NCBI RefSeq assembly: GCF_001423695.1
Contig: NZ_LMOZ01000002.1
Coordinates: forward strand, 310,658 to 374,657
From: Leifsonia sp. Leaf336
GTDB taxonomy: Bacteria > Actinomycetota > Actinomycetes > Actinomycetales > Microbacteriaceae
Direction: 5' to 3'
DNA length: 64,000 nt
Part shown: in pieces, positions 1 to 10,825 of the stretch
How positions within the stretch are numbered: the stretch's first letter is position 1
Layout: each line of letters starts with the position of its first letter
Program-made: the position numbers and the translations under genes
The notes under the pieces: model-generated
Databases searched by the model: none
The model's input: only the letters and a program-made list of their open reading frames with translations
What the model was told of the DNA's origin: nothing

Positions 1-266
1 TCGTGCGGCGGGTCGTCACGCTCATCCCTGCAGTGGTCATCCTCGCGCTGGGGGTGGACCCGACGTGGGCTCTCGTGCTGTCCCAGGTGCTCCTGAGCCT
101 CGGCATCCCGTTCGCGATGATCCCGCTGCTGCGGCTCACCGGTTCGCGGGAGGTCATGGGCGCGCATGTCGACCGGATGTGGGTGCGCTGCGTCGGCGTG
201 GGGATCGCCGGGCTCGTCGTCGTCCTCAACCTCGCGTTGGTGGTGCTGACGGTCTTCGCCGCGTAA
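1..266 (+). CDS. mntH: Nramp-family divalent metal (Mn2+/Fe2+) transporter MntH, C-terminal part
   Basis: This is the C-terminal end of a proton-coupled Mn2+/Fe2+ importer of the inner membrane; the gene begins upstream of the window, so the GTG at position 3 is an internal valine codon rather than a start. The visible 87 residues include the family-typical stretch RRVVTLIPAVVILALGVDP followed by SQVLLSLGIPFAMIPLLRLT, which matches the last helices of Nramp proteins, and end in a final hydrophobic helix (GVGIAGLVVVLNLALVVLTV). A DtxR-type regulator of the manganese-responsive kind lies at 2709-3377, which supports manganese as the substrate. Family assignment is by recognition of the sequence; metal preference is inferred from context. 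Confidence 0.85.
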   Translation, partial: VRRVVTLIPAVVILALGVDPTWALVLSQVLLSLGIPFAMIPLLRLTGSREVMGAHVDRMWVRCVGVGIAGLVVVLNLALVVLTVFAA

Positions 267-409
267 CCGCTGCGTGATGCAACCACGCCGACGTCGGGTG
301 CATCAATGTCTCAGTCATCGCCTTGGTATGTCTGCGACGGTTGCCGTCACCTCAGCGTTCCGAAAGAATTGAAGAGACTGAGATACTAAGTGCATGGGAG
401 GTTCGGTGA

Positions 410-2695
<2,286 letters not shown>

Positions 2696-2708
2696 GCCTT
2701 CCGGACGC

Positions 2709-3377
2709 TCAGCCCGCAGCGACCCACACCGCGGCGGCGGCGGTCGCACCCAGGACGACCGGCCGGCCGTCGATGATCGCGGTCACGTCACCGGCGAACG
2801 CGCGGTGCTCGTCGACAGTGAGCGAGACGTCCAGGCCGATCCCGCGCTCGCCGAGATAGCGGAGGACAGCGGGGTCGGCGTCGGAGATGCGAACGACGGT
2901 CAACGGCACGCCGGTCTGCGCCGACAGCAGCGGTTCGGCCTCCGGGCGACGTGGTGTGCCGTCAGCGGTCGGGATCGGGTCGCCGTGCGGGTCTCTCGCC
3001 GGGAATCCGAGGCGCCGGTCGATGCGGTCGACCAGCCCGTCGGAGACCGCGTGCTCCAGCACCTCCGCCTCGTCGTGCACCTCGTCCCAGCCGTAGCCGA
3101 GCTCCTCCACGAGGAAGGTCTCGATGAGCCGGTGCCGGCGGACCATCGCCAGTGCGCCGCGACGGCCTGCCTCGGTGAGCTCGATGCCGCCGTACGGCTC
3201 GTGCACCAGGAGCCCCTGATCGACGAGGCGGCGGATCGCGTCGGACACGGTGGCCGCGCGAACGCCCATCCGCTCGGAGAGCTGCTTGACCGTGATCGGA
3301 TCGCCCGACCACTCGGTCGCCGACCAGATCAGCTTCAGGTAATCCTGTGCCACGGGGGAGAGATCGGACACCGGCAT
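2709..3377 (-). CDS. mntR: DtxR-family manganese-responsive repressor MntR
   Basis: Metal-dependent repressor with an N-terminal winged helix (about residues 10-65), a dimerisation/metal-binding domain and a C-terminal SH3-like (FeoA-type) domain. The metal-site segment reads VHDEAEVLEHAVS. Compared with DtxR (VHDEACRWEHVMS), the iron-site Cys102 is replaced by Glu, as in Mn-responsive members. With mntH nearby, this points to control of manganese uptake. The start chosen is ATG at 3377; a GTG two codons upstream (3383) is also possible, and neither has a strong ribosome binding site. The product is about 222 residues, normal for the three-domain type. Its stop is 13 bp from that of the convergent LuxR-type gene. 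Confidence 0.87.
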   Translation of the reverse strand: MPVSDLSPVAQDYLKLIWSATEWSGDPITVKQLSERMGVRAATVSDAIRRLVDQGLLVHEPYGGIELTEAGRRGALAMVRRHRLIETFLVEELGYGWDEVHDEAEVLEHAVSDGLVDRIDRRLGFPARDPHGDPIPTADGTPRRPEAEPLLSAQTGVPLTVVRISDADPAVLRYLGERGIGLDVSLTVDEHRAFAGDVTAIIDGRPVVLGATAAAAVWVAAG

Positions 3378-3448
3378 GACCACGAGTCTAGGCAGCCGGG
3401 CTGAAACAGAGCGAACCCTCCTCCACGCGCCCTGTTACGGTTGACGGC

Positions 3449-4813
3449 GTGAAGTACGCAGAGACCATCACAGACTTGGTCGGCGACACCCCGCTCGTGA
3501 AGCTCAACCGGCTGACCGACGGGATCGCGGCGACGGTGCTCGTCAAACTCGAGTACCTGAACCCCGGAGGCTCGTCGAAGGACCGCATCGCTTCCCGCAT
3601 CATCGACGCTGCGGAGCAGGAGGGGCTGCTGCAGCCCGGCGGCACGATCGTGGAGCCCACGAGCGGCAACACGGGTGTCGGGCTCGCGCTCGTCGCCCAG
3701 CAGCGCGGCTACCGGTGCGTGTTCGTGCTGCCCGACAAGGTCGGCGAGGACAAGCGCAACGTGCTGACCGCGTACGGCGCGGAGGTCGTGGTCACGCCCA
3801 CCTCGGTTCCCCCGGAGCACCCCGACTCCTATTACTCGGTGTCCGACCGGCTCGCCGCCGAGATCCCCGGCGCGTTCAAGCCGAACCAGTACTACAACCC
3901 GAACGGGCCGCGCAGCCACTACGAGACCACCGGTCCCGAGATCTGGCGCGACACCGACGGTCGCATCACCCATCTGGTCGCCGGCGTCGGCACCGGCGGC
4001 ACCATCTCGGGCACCGGCCGGTTCCTCAAGGAGGCCTCCGACGGCCGCGTGCGGATCATCGGCGCCGACCCGGAAGGATCCGTCTACTCGGGCGGCACCG
4101 GCCGCCCCTACCTCGTGGAAGGCGTCGGCGAGGACTTCTGGCCCGGCGCGTACGACCCGTCGGTCGTCGACGAGGTGATCCCGGTCACGGACGCCGAGTC
4201 GTTCCACATGACCAGGCGGCTTGCCCGTGAGGAGGGCATCCTCGTCGGCGGGTCGAGCGGCATGGCCGTCGTGGCCGCCCTGCGCGCGGCGAAGGACCTG
4301 AGCGCCGACGATGTCGTCGTGGTCATCCTGCCGGACGGCGGCCGCGGTTACCTCGCCAAGATCTTCAACGACAAGTGGATGCGCTCCTACGGCTTCAGCG
4401 AGGTGCCAGACGAGGCCACCGTTCACGATGTGATCCGCACCAAGCGCGGCGACCTGCCCGACCTGGTGCACACGCACCCGACGGAGACCGTGCACGACGC
4501 CATCGGGATCATGAACACCTACGGCGTCTCGCAGCTGCCGGTGCTCACGGCCGAGCCTCCCGTCGTCATGGGCGAGGTCGCCGGCGCGCTCGACGAGCGG
4601 TCGCTCGTCGACGCGGTGTTCAGCGGCCGCGCGCGCATGAGCGATCCGGTCGGCGCGCACCTGGGCGAGCCGCTGCCGCTGATCGGCGTCAACGAGCCGG
4701 TCACGGCCGCGCGGGCGGCGCTCGCTGTCGCCAACGCCCTGCTGGTCACCGACGGCGGCAAGCCCGTCGCCGTGCTGACCCGGCAGGATCTGCTCACCTA
4801 CCTCAGCGAGTAG
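3449..4813 (+). CDS. cbs: Cystathionine beta-synthase
   Basis: PLP enzyme of fold type II that condenses serine (or O-acetylserine) with homocysteine or sulfide, the first step of reverse transsulfuration. The 454-residue protein has the cofactor lysine in GGSSKDR (Lys44), the phosphate-pocket motif SGNTGVGLAL and the glycine loop GTGGTISGTG. A C-terminal CBS-domain pair (about 335-454) distinguishes it from the shorter cysteine synthases. The start is GTG at 3449 without an obvious Shine-Dalgarno sequence, so the mRNA may be leaderless. The cystathionine gamma-synthase/lyase gene follows 45 bp downstream on the same strand, making a transsulfuration operon. Actinobacterial CBS proteins of this architecture are common; cysteine synthase activity cannot be excluded. 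Confidence 0.93.
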   Translation: MKYAETITDLVGDTPLVKLNRLTDGIAATVLVKLEYLNPGGSSKDRIASRIIDAAEQEGLLQPGGTIVEPTSGNTGVGLALVAQQRGYRCVFVLPDKVGEDKRNVLTAYGAEVVVTPTSVPPEHPDSYYSVSDRLAAEIPGAFKPNQYYNPNGPRSHYETTGPEIWRDTDGRITHLVAGVGTGGTISGTGRFLKEASDGRVRIIGADPEGSVYSGGTGRPYLVEGVGEDFWPGAYDPSVVDEVIPVTDAESFHMTRRLAREEGILVGGSSGMAVVAALRAAKDLSADDVVVVILPDGGRGYLAKIFNDKWMRSYGFSEVPDEATVHDVIRTKRGDLPDLVHTHPTETVHDAIGIMNTYGVSQLPVLTAEPPVVMGEVAGALDERSLVDAVFSGRARMSDPVGAHLGEPLPLIGVNEPVTAARAALAVANALLVTDGGKPVAVLTRQDLLTYLSE

Positions 4814-4858
4814 CCGCTCGCCTCCCTCCCTCTCGACCTCGTAGCAGTAAGGATCCCG

Positions 4859-6004
4859 ATGTCCCACGGTTTCGCCACGCGCGCCATCCATGTCGGCCAG
4901 GAGTTCGACCCGACCACGGGCGCGATCATCCCGCCGATCTACCAGACTTCGACGTTCGTGCAGGACGGCGTCGGCGGGCTGCGCGGCGGCTACGAGTACG
5001 GCCGGGCGGGCAACCCCACCCGCACCTCCCTCGAGACGCTGCTGGCGTCGCTGGAGGGCGGCGTGCGAGCGCTGTCGTTCGCCTCCGGCCTCGCGGCGGA
5101 GGACGCCCTGCTGCGCGCGGTGCTGCGCCCGGGCGACCACGTGGTGCTCGGCAACGACGTGTACGGCGGGACGCACCGGCTCATCAACCGCATCCACGGC
5201 GCCTGGGAGGTGCGCAACACGACGGTCGACCTCGGCGACCTGGACGGGGTGCGCGCGGCGCTGGGCATCGAGGGCACGCGCATCCTCTGGATCGAGACGC
5301 CCAGCAACCCGTTGATGAAGATCAGCGACCTGGCCGCGCTCGTCGAGCTCGGCCACGCCGCGGGCGCCCTCGTCGTCGTCGACAACACCTTCGCATCTCC
5401 TGCCCTCCAGCAGCCGCTCTCGTTCGGAGCGGACGTCGTCGTGCACTCGACCACGAAGTACCTGGGAGGCCACTCCGACGTCATCGGCGGCGCCCTGGTG
5501 TTCGCCGACCTCGAGCTCGCCGAGAAGGCGCAGTTCATCCAGTTCGCCGCAGGCGCCGTCTCGGCGCCCATGGACGCCTGGCTCACCGTGCGGGGAATCA
5601 AGACGCTCGACGTGCGGATGCAGCGGCACAGCAGCAACGCGCAGGCGATCGCGGAGGCCCTGGTCGGCCGCCCCGGCATCGACGCCGTCTACTATCCGGG
5701 TCTGCCCGACCACCCCGGACACGACCTCGCCGCCGCCCAGATGAGCGGCTTCGGCGGCATGCTCTCGGTCGCGCTCAGCGGGGGAGCGGCCGCCGCGCGC
5801 CGCTTCGCCGAATCGACCGAGGTGTTCCAGCTGGCCGAGTCGCTCGGCGGGGTGGAGTCGCTCATCGGCTACCCCTCGGAGATGACGCACGCGTCGGTGC
5901 GCGGCACCGAGCTTGAGGTCCCGGACAACGTGATCCGCCTGTCGGTCGGCATCGAGGACGTCGCCGACCTCCTCGCCGACGTGGAGCAGGCGTTGGCGCG
6001 CTAG
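4859..6004 (+). CDS. metB: Cystathionine gamma-synthase / gamma-lyase (Cys/Met metabolism PLP enzyme)
   Basis: A 381-residue Cys/Met-metabolism PLP enzyme (fold type I). The cofactor lysine lies in HSTTKYLGGHSD (Lys200), with the conserved YGRAGNPTR near residue 48 and ETPSNP near 146. It makes cystathionine from an activated homoserine and cysteine, or cleaves cystathionine to cysteine, 2-oxobutyrate and ammonia; sequence alone does not fix the direction. Pairing with cystathionine beta-synthase suggests that the gamma-lyase reaction may matter physiologically. ATG 4859 is preceded by TAAGGAT with good spacing. Length is normal and no key motif is missing. Confidence 0.92.
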   Translation: MSHGFATRAIHVGQEFDPTTGAIIPPIYQTSTFVQDGVGGLRGGYEYGRAGNPTRTSLETLLASLEGGVRALSFASGLAAEDALLRAVLRPGDHVVLGNDVYGGTHRLINRIHGAWEVRNTTVDLGDLDGVRAALGIEGTRILWIETPSNPLMKISDLAALVELGHAAGALVVVDNTFASPALQQPLSFGADVVVHSTTKYLGGHSDVIGGALVFADLELAEKAQFIQFAAGAVSAPMDAWLTVRGIKTLDVRMQRHSSNAQAIAEALVGRPGIDAVYYPGLPDHPGHDLAAAQMSGFGGMLSVALSGGAAAARRFAESTEVFQLAESLGGVESLIGYPSEMTHASVRGTELEVPDNVIRLSVGIEDVADLLADVEQALAR

Positions 6005-6013
6005 CCTGCACGC

Positions 6014-6433
6014 ATGGATCAGCGCATCAGCCTCGTCACTCTCGGCGTCCGCGACCTCGCCCGCTCCCGCGCTTTCTACGAGGAGGGTCTGGGCTGGTCG
6101 CCCGCCGACGCTCCGGAGGGTGTGGTCTTCTACCAGCTGCCGGGCATGGCGTTCGCGCTGTTCGGCCGCGACGATCTGGCGGAGGACGCCCGCCATCCCA
6201 TCGACGGCTCCTTCAGCGGCATCACGCTCGCGTGCAACCAGCGTGACGAGGCCGCCGTCGACCGCGTCCTCGCGCAGGCCGAGGCGGCGGGCGCCAGCAT
6301 CCTCAAGCCGGCCGAGCGCGTCTTCTGGGGCGGTTACTCCGGCTACTTCGCCGACCTCGACGGGCACGTCTGGGAGATCGCGTACAACCCCGGCTGGACC
6401 CTCGCCGACGACGGGACCCTCACCGTCGGCTGA
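6014..6433 (+). CDS. VOC-family (glyoxalase/bleomycin resistance-like) protein
   Basis: A 139-residue protein of the vicinal-oxygen-chelate superfamily with two beta-alpha-beta-beta-beta modules. It opens with ISLVTLGVRDLARSRAFYEE and closes with GYFADLDGHVWEIAYNP, the typical C-terminal metal-ligand strand. Family members include glyoxalases, dioxygenases and antibiotic-binding proteins, so the substrate cannot be named. The gene begins 10 bp after the transsulfuration enzyme and is probably read on the same transcript; no clear ribosome binding site precedes the ATG. Confidence 0.85.
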   Translation: MDQRISLVTLGVRDLARSRAFYEEGLGWSPADAPEGVVFYQLPGMAFALFGRDDLAEDARHPIDGSFSGITLACNQRDEAAVDRVLAQAEAAGASILKPAERVFWGGYSGYFADLDGHVWEIAYNPGWTLADDGTLTVG

Positions 6434-6556
6434 CGTCGAAGCCGAGGTCGTCCCGTCGAGGGGATGGTGACGGCGTGTGCGCGCAGAGGGTGTCGCGTGC
6501 CACTGACGATCCCGCGTTGGCCGACGGGCAGCCGCCGGAGGCGAGAGGATGGGACC

Positions 6557-7108
6557 ATGACCTCCATCCGCCCGGCCCGACCCGCCGACGCCGACGCCGT
6601 CCTCCGCCTCTTCGACGATGCCATCGCCTGGTTCGTCACCATCGGGAACACCGGGCAGTGGGGCAGCGAGCCGTTCTCGACGCAGCAGAAGCAGGTGGAG
6701 CGGGTGACCGGCTGGGTCGCGGAGCCCGGCTCCTGGGTCGCCGAGCACCCCGACGCGGGGGTCGTCGGCTTCCTCGCCCTCGGGGAGGCGACCGAGTACG
6801 TGCCCGCCGCGACGCAGCCGGAGCTCTACGTGCGCGTGCTCATCGGGTCCCGCGACCCGCGGGCGAAGGGCACAGGACGTCTGCTGCTCGGCTTCGCCGA
6901 AGAGCAGGCCCGCTCCTCCGGAGTCGACTTGCTGCGCGTGGACTGCTACGCGGGAGGCAGCGGTGATCTGATCCGGTTCTACGAATCCTGCGGCTATCGC
7001 GCGACGACGACGTTCACCGTGGGCGCGTGGCCGGGCCAGGTGCTCGAGAGAGCCCTCGAACCCTCCCTCGGAACCTCCCCTGGACCGCTCGGCGACGTGC
7101 ACGCGTAG
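6557..7108 (+). CDS. GNAT-family N-acetyltransferase
   Basis: A 183-residue acetyltransferase. It starts MTSIRPARPADADAVLRLFD, the usual beta1-alpha1 opening, and has the acetyl-CoA pyrophosphate-loop region DPRAKGTGRLLLGFAEEQA, then the C-terminal IRFYESCGYRATTTF. ATG 6557 is chosen over an upstream in-frame ATG (6464) because it starts exactly at the family's first strand and is preceded by GAGAGGA at 6543-6549. The acceptor substrate is unknown. It may be co-transcribed with the VOC gene 123 bp upstream, but that gap could also hold a promoter. Confidence 0.87.
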   Translation: MTSIRPARPADADAVLRLFDDAIAWFVTIGNTGQWGSEPFSTQQKQVERVTGWVAEPGSWVAEHPDAGVVGFLALGEATEYVPAATQPELYVRVLIGSRDPRAKGTGRLLLGFAEEQARSSGVDLLRVDCYAGGSGDLIRFYESCGYRATTTFTVGAWPGQVLERALEPSLGTSPGPLGDVHA

Positions 7109-7167
7109 AGCGGATTCACGGCTTACGGGGTATTGCTCAGTGAGGACCCCTCACCGATAGTGGAGGC

Positions 7168-8280
7168 GTGAGGACTTTCGGGGTGGAGGAGGAACTCCTC
7201 CTGGTGGACGGCCGCGGTGTCGCGACGCCCGTCGCACCGTTCGCATTGGCCGACGCTCCGGCCGGATCCGAGGACCGCCTGGGCGCCGAGATCCAGCAGG
7301 AGATGATCGAGACGCAGACGCGTCCGCAGCTCGGCTCCGACGCGCTGTTCGCCGAGATCGTCGAGGGCCGCACGCTCGCCGACGCTCTCGCCCGCCCGCA
7401 CGGCGCCCGCGCCGTGGCCGTCGCGATGTCGCCGCTGCCGCTGCGGCCGCACGCCACGCCCGACCCGCGGTACGACCAGATGATGCAGCGGTACGGGCTC
7501 ACCGCCAAAGGCACGCTGGTGTGCGGGTGTCACGTGCACGTCGCCATCCACTCGCGCGAGGAGGGCGTCGCCGTCCTCGACCGGATCCGCACCTGGTTGC
7601 CGACGCTGCTCGCCCTCAGCGCGAACTCCCCGTTCGTCGGGGGTGTGGACACCGGCCACGCGAGCTACCGGTTCGTCGCCTGGCACCAGTGGCAGAGCGC
7701 GGGCCCGACCGACCTCTTCGGCTCGGTGGAGGCCTACGACAGCTTCGAGCGGCTGCTGGTCGAGACCGGCGTCATCCTCGACAAGGCCATGCTGTACCTC
7801 GACGCCCGGGTGTCGCACAAGCAGCCGACCGTCGAGGTCAGGGTCGCCGACGTCTGCCTGGACGCACGCGACACGGTCGTGCTCGCCGCTCTGGTGCGCG
7901 CGCTCGTCGACACCGCAGTCGACGAGTGGCGCTCGGGGGTCCCGCCGCTCGCCACGCCCTCCGCGGCGCTCCGCCTCGCGGAGTGGCAGGCCGCTCTCAC
8001 CGGCGTCGGCGGTATGCTGCCGCATCCGGTGACCGGTCGCGAAGGCACCGCCGTCGCCGCGATCGACGCGCTCCTGACGCACACGGCGCACGCACTGCAG
8101 GCGAACGGCGACCTCCAGCTCGTGCGGCGTGGAATCGCGCGCATCCTGCAGAACGGCGGGGGTGCGGGGCGGCAGCGTGCGGCTTTCGCACGGCGCGGGC
8201 GGATGGCCGATGTGGTCGCCGAGGCGGTCGCGCTGACCCTCGACGCGGGCGAAGAGGGCGACGACCGGTTCGTCGCGTAG
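7168..8280 (+). CDS. YbdK-type carboxylate-amine / glutamate-cysteine ligase (GCS2)
   Basis: A 370-residue member of the GCS2/YbdK ATP-dependent ligases, which form gamma-glutamylcysteine or related amides. The protein begins MRTFGVEEELLLVDGRG, the signature opening of this family, and contains GCHVHVAIHSREEGV and the LSANSPFVGGVDTGHASYR region. GTG 7168 is preceded by TGGAGG (7161-7166). A short inverted repeat, GTGAGG-ACC-CCTCAC, lies at 7140-7154 just ahead of the ribosome binding site. Actinobacteria make mycothiol, so a glutathione role should not be assumed. Confidence 0.88.
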   Translation: MRTFGVEEELLLVDGRGVATPVAPFALADAPAGSEDRLGAEIQQEMIETQTRPQLGSDALFAEIVEGRTLADALARPHGARAVAVAMSPLPLRPHATPDPRYDQMMQRYGLTAKGTLVCGCHVHVAIHSREEGVAVLDRIRTWLPTLLALSANSPFVGGVDTGHASYRFVAWHQWQSAGPTDLFGSVEAYDSFERLLVETGVILDKAMLYLDARVSHKQPTVEVRVADVCLDARDTVVLAALVRALVDTAVDEWRSGVPPLATPSAALRLAEWQAALTGVGGMLPHPVTGREGTAVAAIDALLTHTAHALQANGDLQLVRRGIARILQNGGGAGRQRAAFARRGRMADVVAEAVALTLDAGEEGDDRFVA

Positions 8281-8339
8281 CAATCCCTTCCGCACACGCC
8301 TGGACGCGCTTATCCTTCGGACATGATGGGGCTTTCGAC

Positions 8340-8609
8340 ATGACGGGGAAGGAACTCGCCCACCAGCACGCCGTCTACACGTACGGCTCGCTTCCGCTGA
8401 CGCTCATGTACAGCCCCACGGCGACAGCGGCGTGGGAGGTGTACTTCGGCGGTGACTACCTCGGACTCGTCGAGGAGGCGCACACGGCCGGCGAAGCCTG
8501 GCCGTCGTTCGTCGCCCGCCCTCCCGGCGAGGAGGAGACCGGGGACGGCATCCCCGCCCGCGACTGGCGCGTTGCCGTCGAACTGCTCGCTGCGCGCGCG
8601 GGCCTCTGA
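8340..8609 (+). CDS. Small conserved-looking hypothetical protein (89 aa)
   Basis: An 89-residue acidic protein beginning MTGKELAHQHAVYTYGSLPL, with a region resembling a short insertion/binding domain (TAAWEVYFGGDYLGLVEEAH). No membrane segment, signal peptide or known motif is seen. The start at 8340 lies 60 bp after the ligase stop and is the only ATG in frame that fits; it is preceded by a weak GGGG. Codon usage is normal for the genome (strong G/C third positions), which supports coding. Function unknown. Confidence 0.65.
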   Translation: MTGKELAHQHAVYTYGSLPLTLMYSPTATAAWEVYFGGDYLGLVEEAHTAGEAWPSFVARPPGEEETGDGIPARDWRVAVELLAARAGL

Positions 8610-8619
8610 GCTCGTCCGC

Positions 8620-10089
8620 TCAGTCCGTCGGATCCACGGGCTCGGTCACCCGTTCGAGCTCTGGGAGCCTCCACGATCCGTCGAACCACGATTCCAGCGG
8701 CCCGTAGAGCCGGACCATCGGGAACCACGACTTGCCCGGAACCGTGCCGATCCAGTTCGACTCGTGGCCCTTCGGCGCCTTCGGTCCGAACCACAGCAGG
8801 AACGAGCCGTCGTGGTCCGGCCTGACGGTGCCCTCCAGACTGGCCAGCGCGGGGTAGGGGTTGTCGGGAAGCTGGAGCAGCGAGCGGGTCTGGGTGTCGT
8901 AGAGGTCGATGGACCAGAAGTTCTTCGCCGGTGGATCGGCGGGGATCCGCAGGGTGTAGGTCGCCGCTCCGTCGAGCACCTGGCCGTCGGCGTCTTCCGC
9001 GGTATAGGCGTAGGCGGAGCCCGCACCGACCTGGGCGTGCGCCATCGCGGGCGTGATGACCGTCGCGAAATAGTGGAACTGCGTGCGCGCGTCGAGGAGG
9101 CGTGCGCCGTCGCTGAGGAATTCGTAGCTGCCACCGACGAAGGCGTTCTTCCAGGAGATCCCCTCCCAGAAGTACGCGGCTGGATCGCGCGGCTTGTACA
9201 CCAATGTCCGGGAGATGGCGGCGCCGAGGCGCGCGCCCGCGTCGAGCAGCGCGGCGCGATGCGGGTCGGGATCGAACGGACGGCCGGGGGCCAGCCCGAG
9301 AGCCGCGAATACCCCGGCGCGCTCCGGATCGAGCGCTTCCGCCGGCTCCTCCTGGATGATCTGGTCGATCTCGTGGAAGAAGCCGAGATCGTTCGAATGG
9401 ATGCTGTTCTGCGGCACGTCGGCGATGTTGATGAACGTGTTCTCGCGCGGCGCCCCCGCCTCGTTCAGCGGGTAGATCCGGGTCTGCTTCATCGCCGGAA
9501 CGCCGCCGAGCGTGCGCAGGACCACCCAGTTGGTGAACGTCGCCGGACGACACACGAAATAGCCGTCGGGGACCTCCCCCTTGTGGCCGGGAGGCAGGAA
9601 GAGGTACTTCCCGCCCTCGCCGCGGTCGGGTCCGGGAATGCCCATGTCGGTGACATAGCGGAACCAGAAGTCGTCGACGACGCACAGCGATTGCGGCGGC
9701 GCTTCGATCACGGTCGGCCCCCACACCCTCAGGTCGAGGAAGGTCGTGCCGTAGGTCGTCTCGGTGTTCGCCGTCAGGTAGTAGCCGCCGGAGTTGGCGC
9801 GCGGATCCGTGTAGCCGATGATGTCGGGACTGCTCACTCCCGTTGAACGCAATCCGGTGCGCAGGGCGACCACCGACGCTCCGGGGATCCCGATCAGGAA
9901 CGCTTCAGCCGCGCGCATCAGGTCGAGAGCGTCGTAGGCGGCGTCGACGGTGCCGGCTCGCGGCACGCCGTCGGTGAACGTCAGCGCCCCGAACGGCGTC
10001 TCCACGTCGTCCGGAGTCGAGATGCTCTTCAGCGCGGCTCGCATCTCGTCGACGCTGTAGCCCGCCCCGGGCGTCCCCTCGATCGGCAT
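8620..10089 (-). CDS. DUF1254/DUF1214 domain-containing protein
   Basis: A 489-residue protein with an N-terminal DUF1254 domain (about 60-190, containing SGGYYLTANTETTYGTTFLDL and VIEAPPQSLCVVDDFWFRY) and a C-terminal DUF1214 domain (about 370-470, with NFWSIDLYDTQTRSLL and LPDNPYPALASLEGTVRPDH). These two domains usually occur together in proteins of unknown biochemical role. No signal peptide is evident here, although many relatives are exported. ATG 10089 has a strong GGGGAGGA just upstream, immediately below a GC-rich hairpin (10103-10123). Confidence 0.85.
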   Translation of the reverse strand: MPIEGTPGAGYSVDEMRAALKSISTPDDVETPFGALTFTDGVPRAGTVDAAYDALDLMRAAEAFLIGIPGASVVALRTGLRSTGVSSPDIIGYTDPRANSGGYYLTANTETTYGTTFLDLRVWGPTVIEAPPQSLCVVDDFWFRYVTDMGIPGPDRGEGGKYLFLPPGHKGEVPDGYFVCRPATFTNWVVLRTLGGVPAMKQTRIYPLNEAGAPRENTFINIADVPQNSIHSNDLGFFHEIDQIIQEEPAEALDPERAGVFAALGLAPGRPFDPDPHRAALLDAGARLGAAISRTLVYKPRDPAAYFWEGISWKNAFVGGSYEFLSDGARLLDARTQFHYFATVITPAMAHAQVGAGSAYAYTAEDADGQVLDGAATYTLRIPADPPAKNFWSIDLYDTQTRSLLQLPDNPYPALASLEGTVRPDHDGSFLLWFGPKAPKGHESNWIGTVPGKSWFPMVRLYGPLESWFDGSWRLPELERVTEPVDPTD

Positions 10090-10102
10090 CGCCGTCCTCC
10101 CC

Positions 10103-10123
10103 GCGGCCGGTGCATCCGGCCGC
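10103..10123 (-). terminator. Perfect hairpin, 8-bp stem and 5-nt loop
   Basis: GCGGCCGG-TGCAT-CCGGCCGC forms a perfect 8-bp stem. On the minus strand it lies between the 98-residue gene (10184-10480) and the DUF1254 gene, directly next to the latter's ribosome binding site (GGGGAGGA). It could terminate the upstream transcript or mask the ribosome site; no U-run follows. Confidence 0.4.
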
Positions 10124-10183
10124 TGACGGGAAGCTACTGGCCGCGGCGCCGACGCGTCTAGACCTCCGTGCGGCTCCTCCGTG

Positions 10184-10480
10184 TCAGAACGCGAACTGCG
10201 CCCACTCGGCTCGCGCGAGGTTGACGCGTTCGCCGTGCCGCTCCACCACCCAGTGCGAGGGTGTCCCCGCCAGATATGTGCACAAGACGGTCTCGCTGCT
10301 CCAGCCGTCCGCGGAGCGGATCCATCGCACCAAGTGGATGTCCTGCCCCGGTTTCGGCGCGTTCCCGATCGGTGTGTCGTAGGTCGTCACGCTGCACCCC
10401 TCCCCAGTTGTGCAGCCGGTCCCCTCCGGTGGAGGCGCGACGTATCGCCCCTCCGCCAGCTCGGGACTGGCTCCTTGCAC
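10184..10480 (-). CDS. Hypothetical protein (98 aa)
   Basis: A 98-residue protein of unknown function with two closely spaced cysteines (GCTTGEGC) near residue 22 and a C-terminal beta-rich segment (WSSETVLCTYLAGTPSHWVV). No signal or membrane segment is clear. It is oriented with the DUF1254 gene, with 94 bp and a hairpin between them. Third-position GC is consistent with coding, but the call rests on composition only. Confidence 0.5.
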   Translation of the reverse strand: MQGASPELAEGRYVAPPPEGTGCTTGEGCSVTTYDTPIGNAPKPGQDIHLVRWIRSADGWSSETVLCTYLAGTPSHWVVERHGERVNLARAEWAQFAF

Positions 10481-10574
10481 TAGACCCTAGTGGGGTACAA
10501 GCCCGGGGGACAAGAGGGTTCAGGTGAACGGCAGTGGACGGGTTCGGGACGCGGATCCGGCAGCCGCCGGCCGG

Positions 10575-10736
10575 TCAGATGGTCGGGTCGTCCTCGTCGT
10601 CCGCCGCAGCGTCGTCCTCGGGCTCGAAGACGCCGTCGGCGTCGTACGGGCCGCCGCCTTCGCCCTCGGCCAGGGCGTCGACGTCGATGGGTTCACCGGA
10701 GGGCGTCTCCGGCCAGTTCTCTCTCGCATCGGTCAT
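10575..10736 (-). CDS. Small very acidic protein (53 aa)
   Basis: A 53-residue hydrophilic protein starting MTDARENWPETPSGEPIDVD and ending in an acidic run (EPEDDAAADDEDDPTI). The start at 10736 is preferred over an upstream in-frame start because the upstream residues look non-coding and overlap the divergent promoter region. Such short acidic proteins with a conserved ENWPETPS-like opening occur in actinobacteria; function unknown. It is divergent from the aldo/keto reductase at 10826, 89 bp away. Confidence 0.55.
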   Translation of the reverse strand: MTDARENWPETPSGEPIDVDALAEGEGGGPYDADGVFEPEDDAAADDEDDPTI

Positions 10737-10825
10737 GTGGTGATGGTAGGCCGAACGGGGCACCGGGAGAACCTCCCAGTCTTTGCCGTCGCCGCGTAGC
10801 GTCGGGGAGGAGAGGAGAACCAACC

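Noticed and set aside
267-409. Search for a manganese riboswitch or MntR box between mntH and the LuxR-type gene
   Set aside because: No recognisable structure or palindrome beyond chance was seen; the mntH promoter is outside the window.
3335-7102. Very long minus-strand open frame opposite the transsulfuration genes
   Set aside because: It is a GC-driven antisense shadow, Arg/Gly/Val/His-rich and without domains, lying over well-recognised plus-strand genes.
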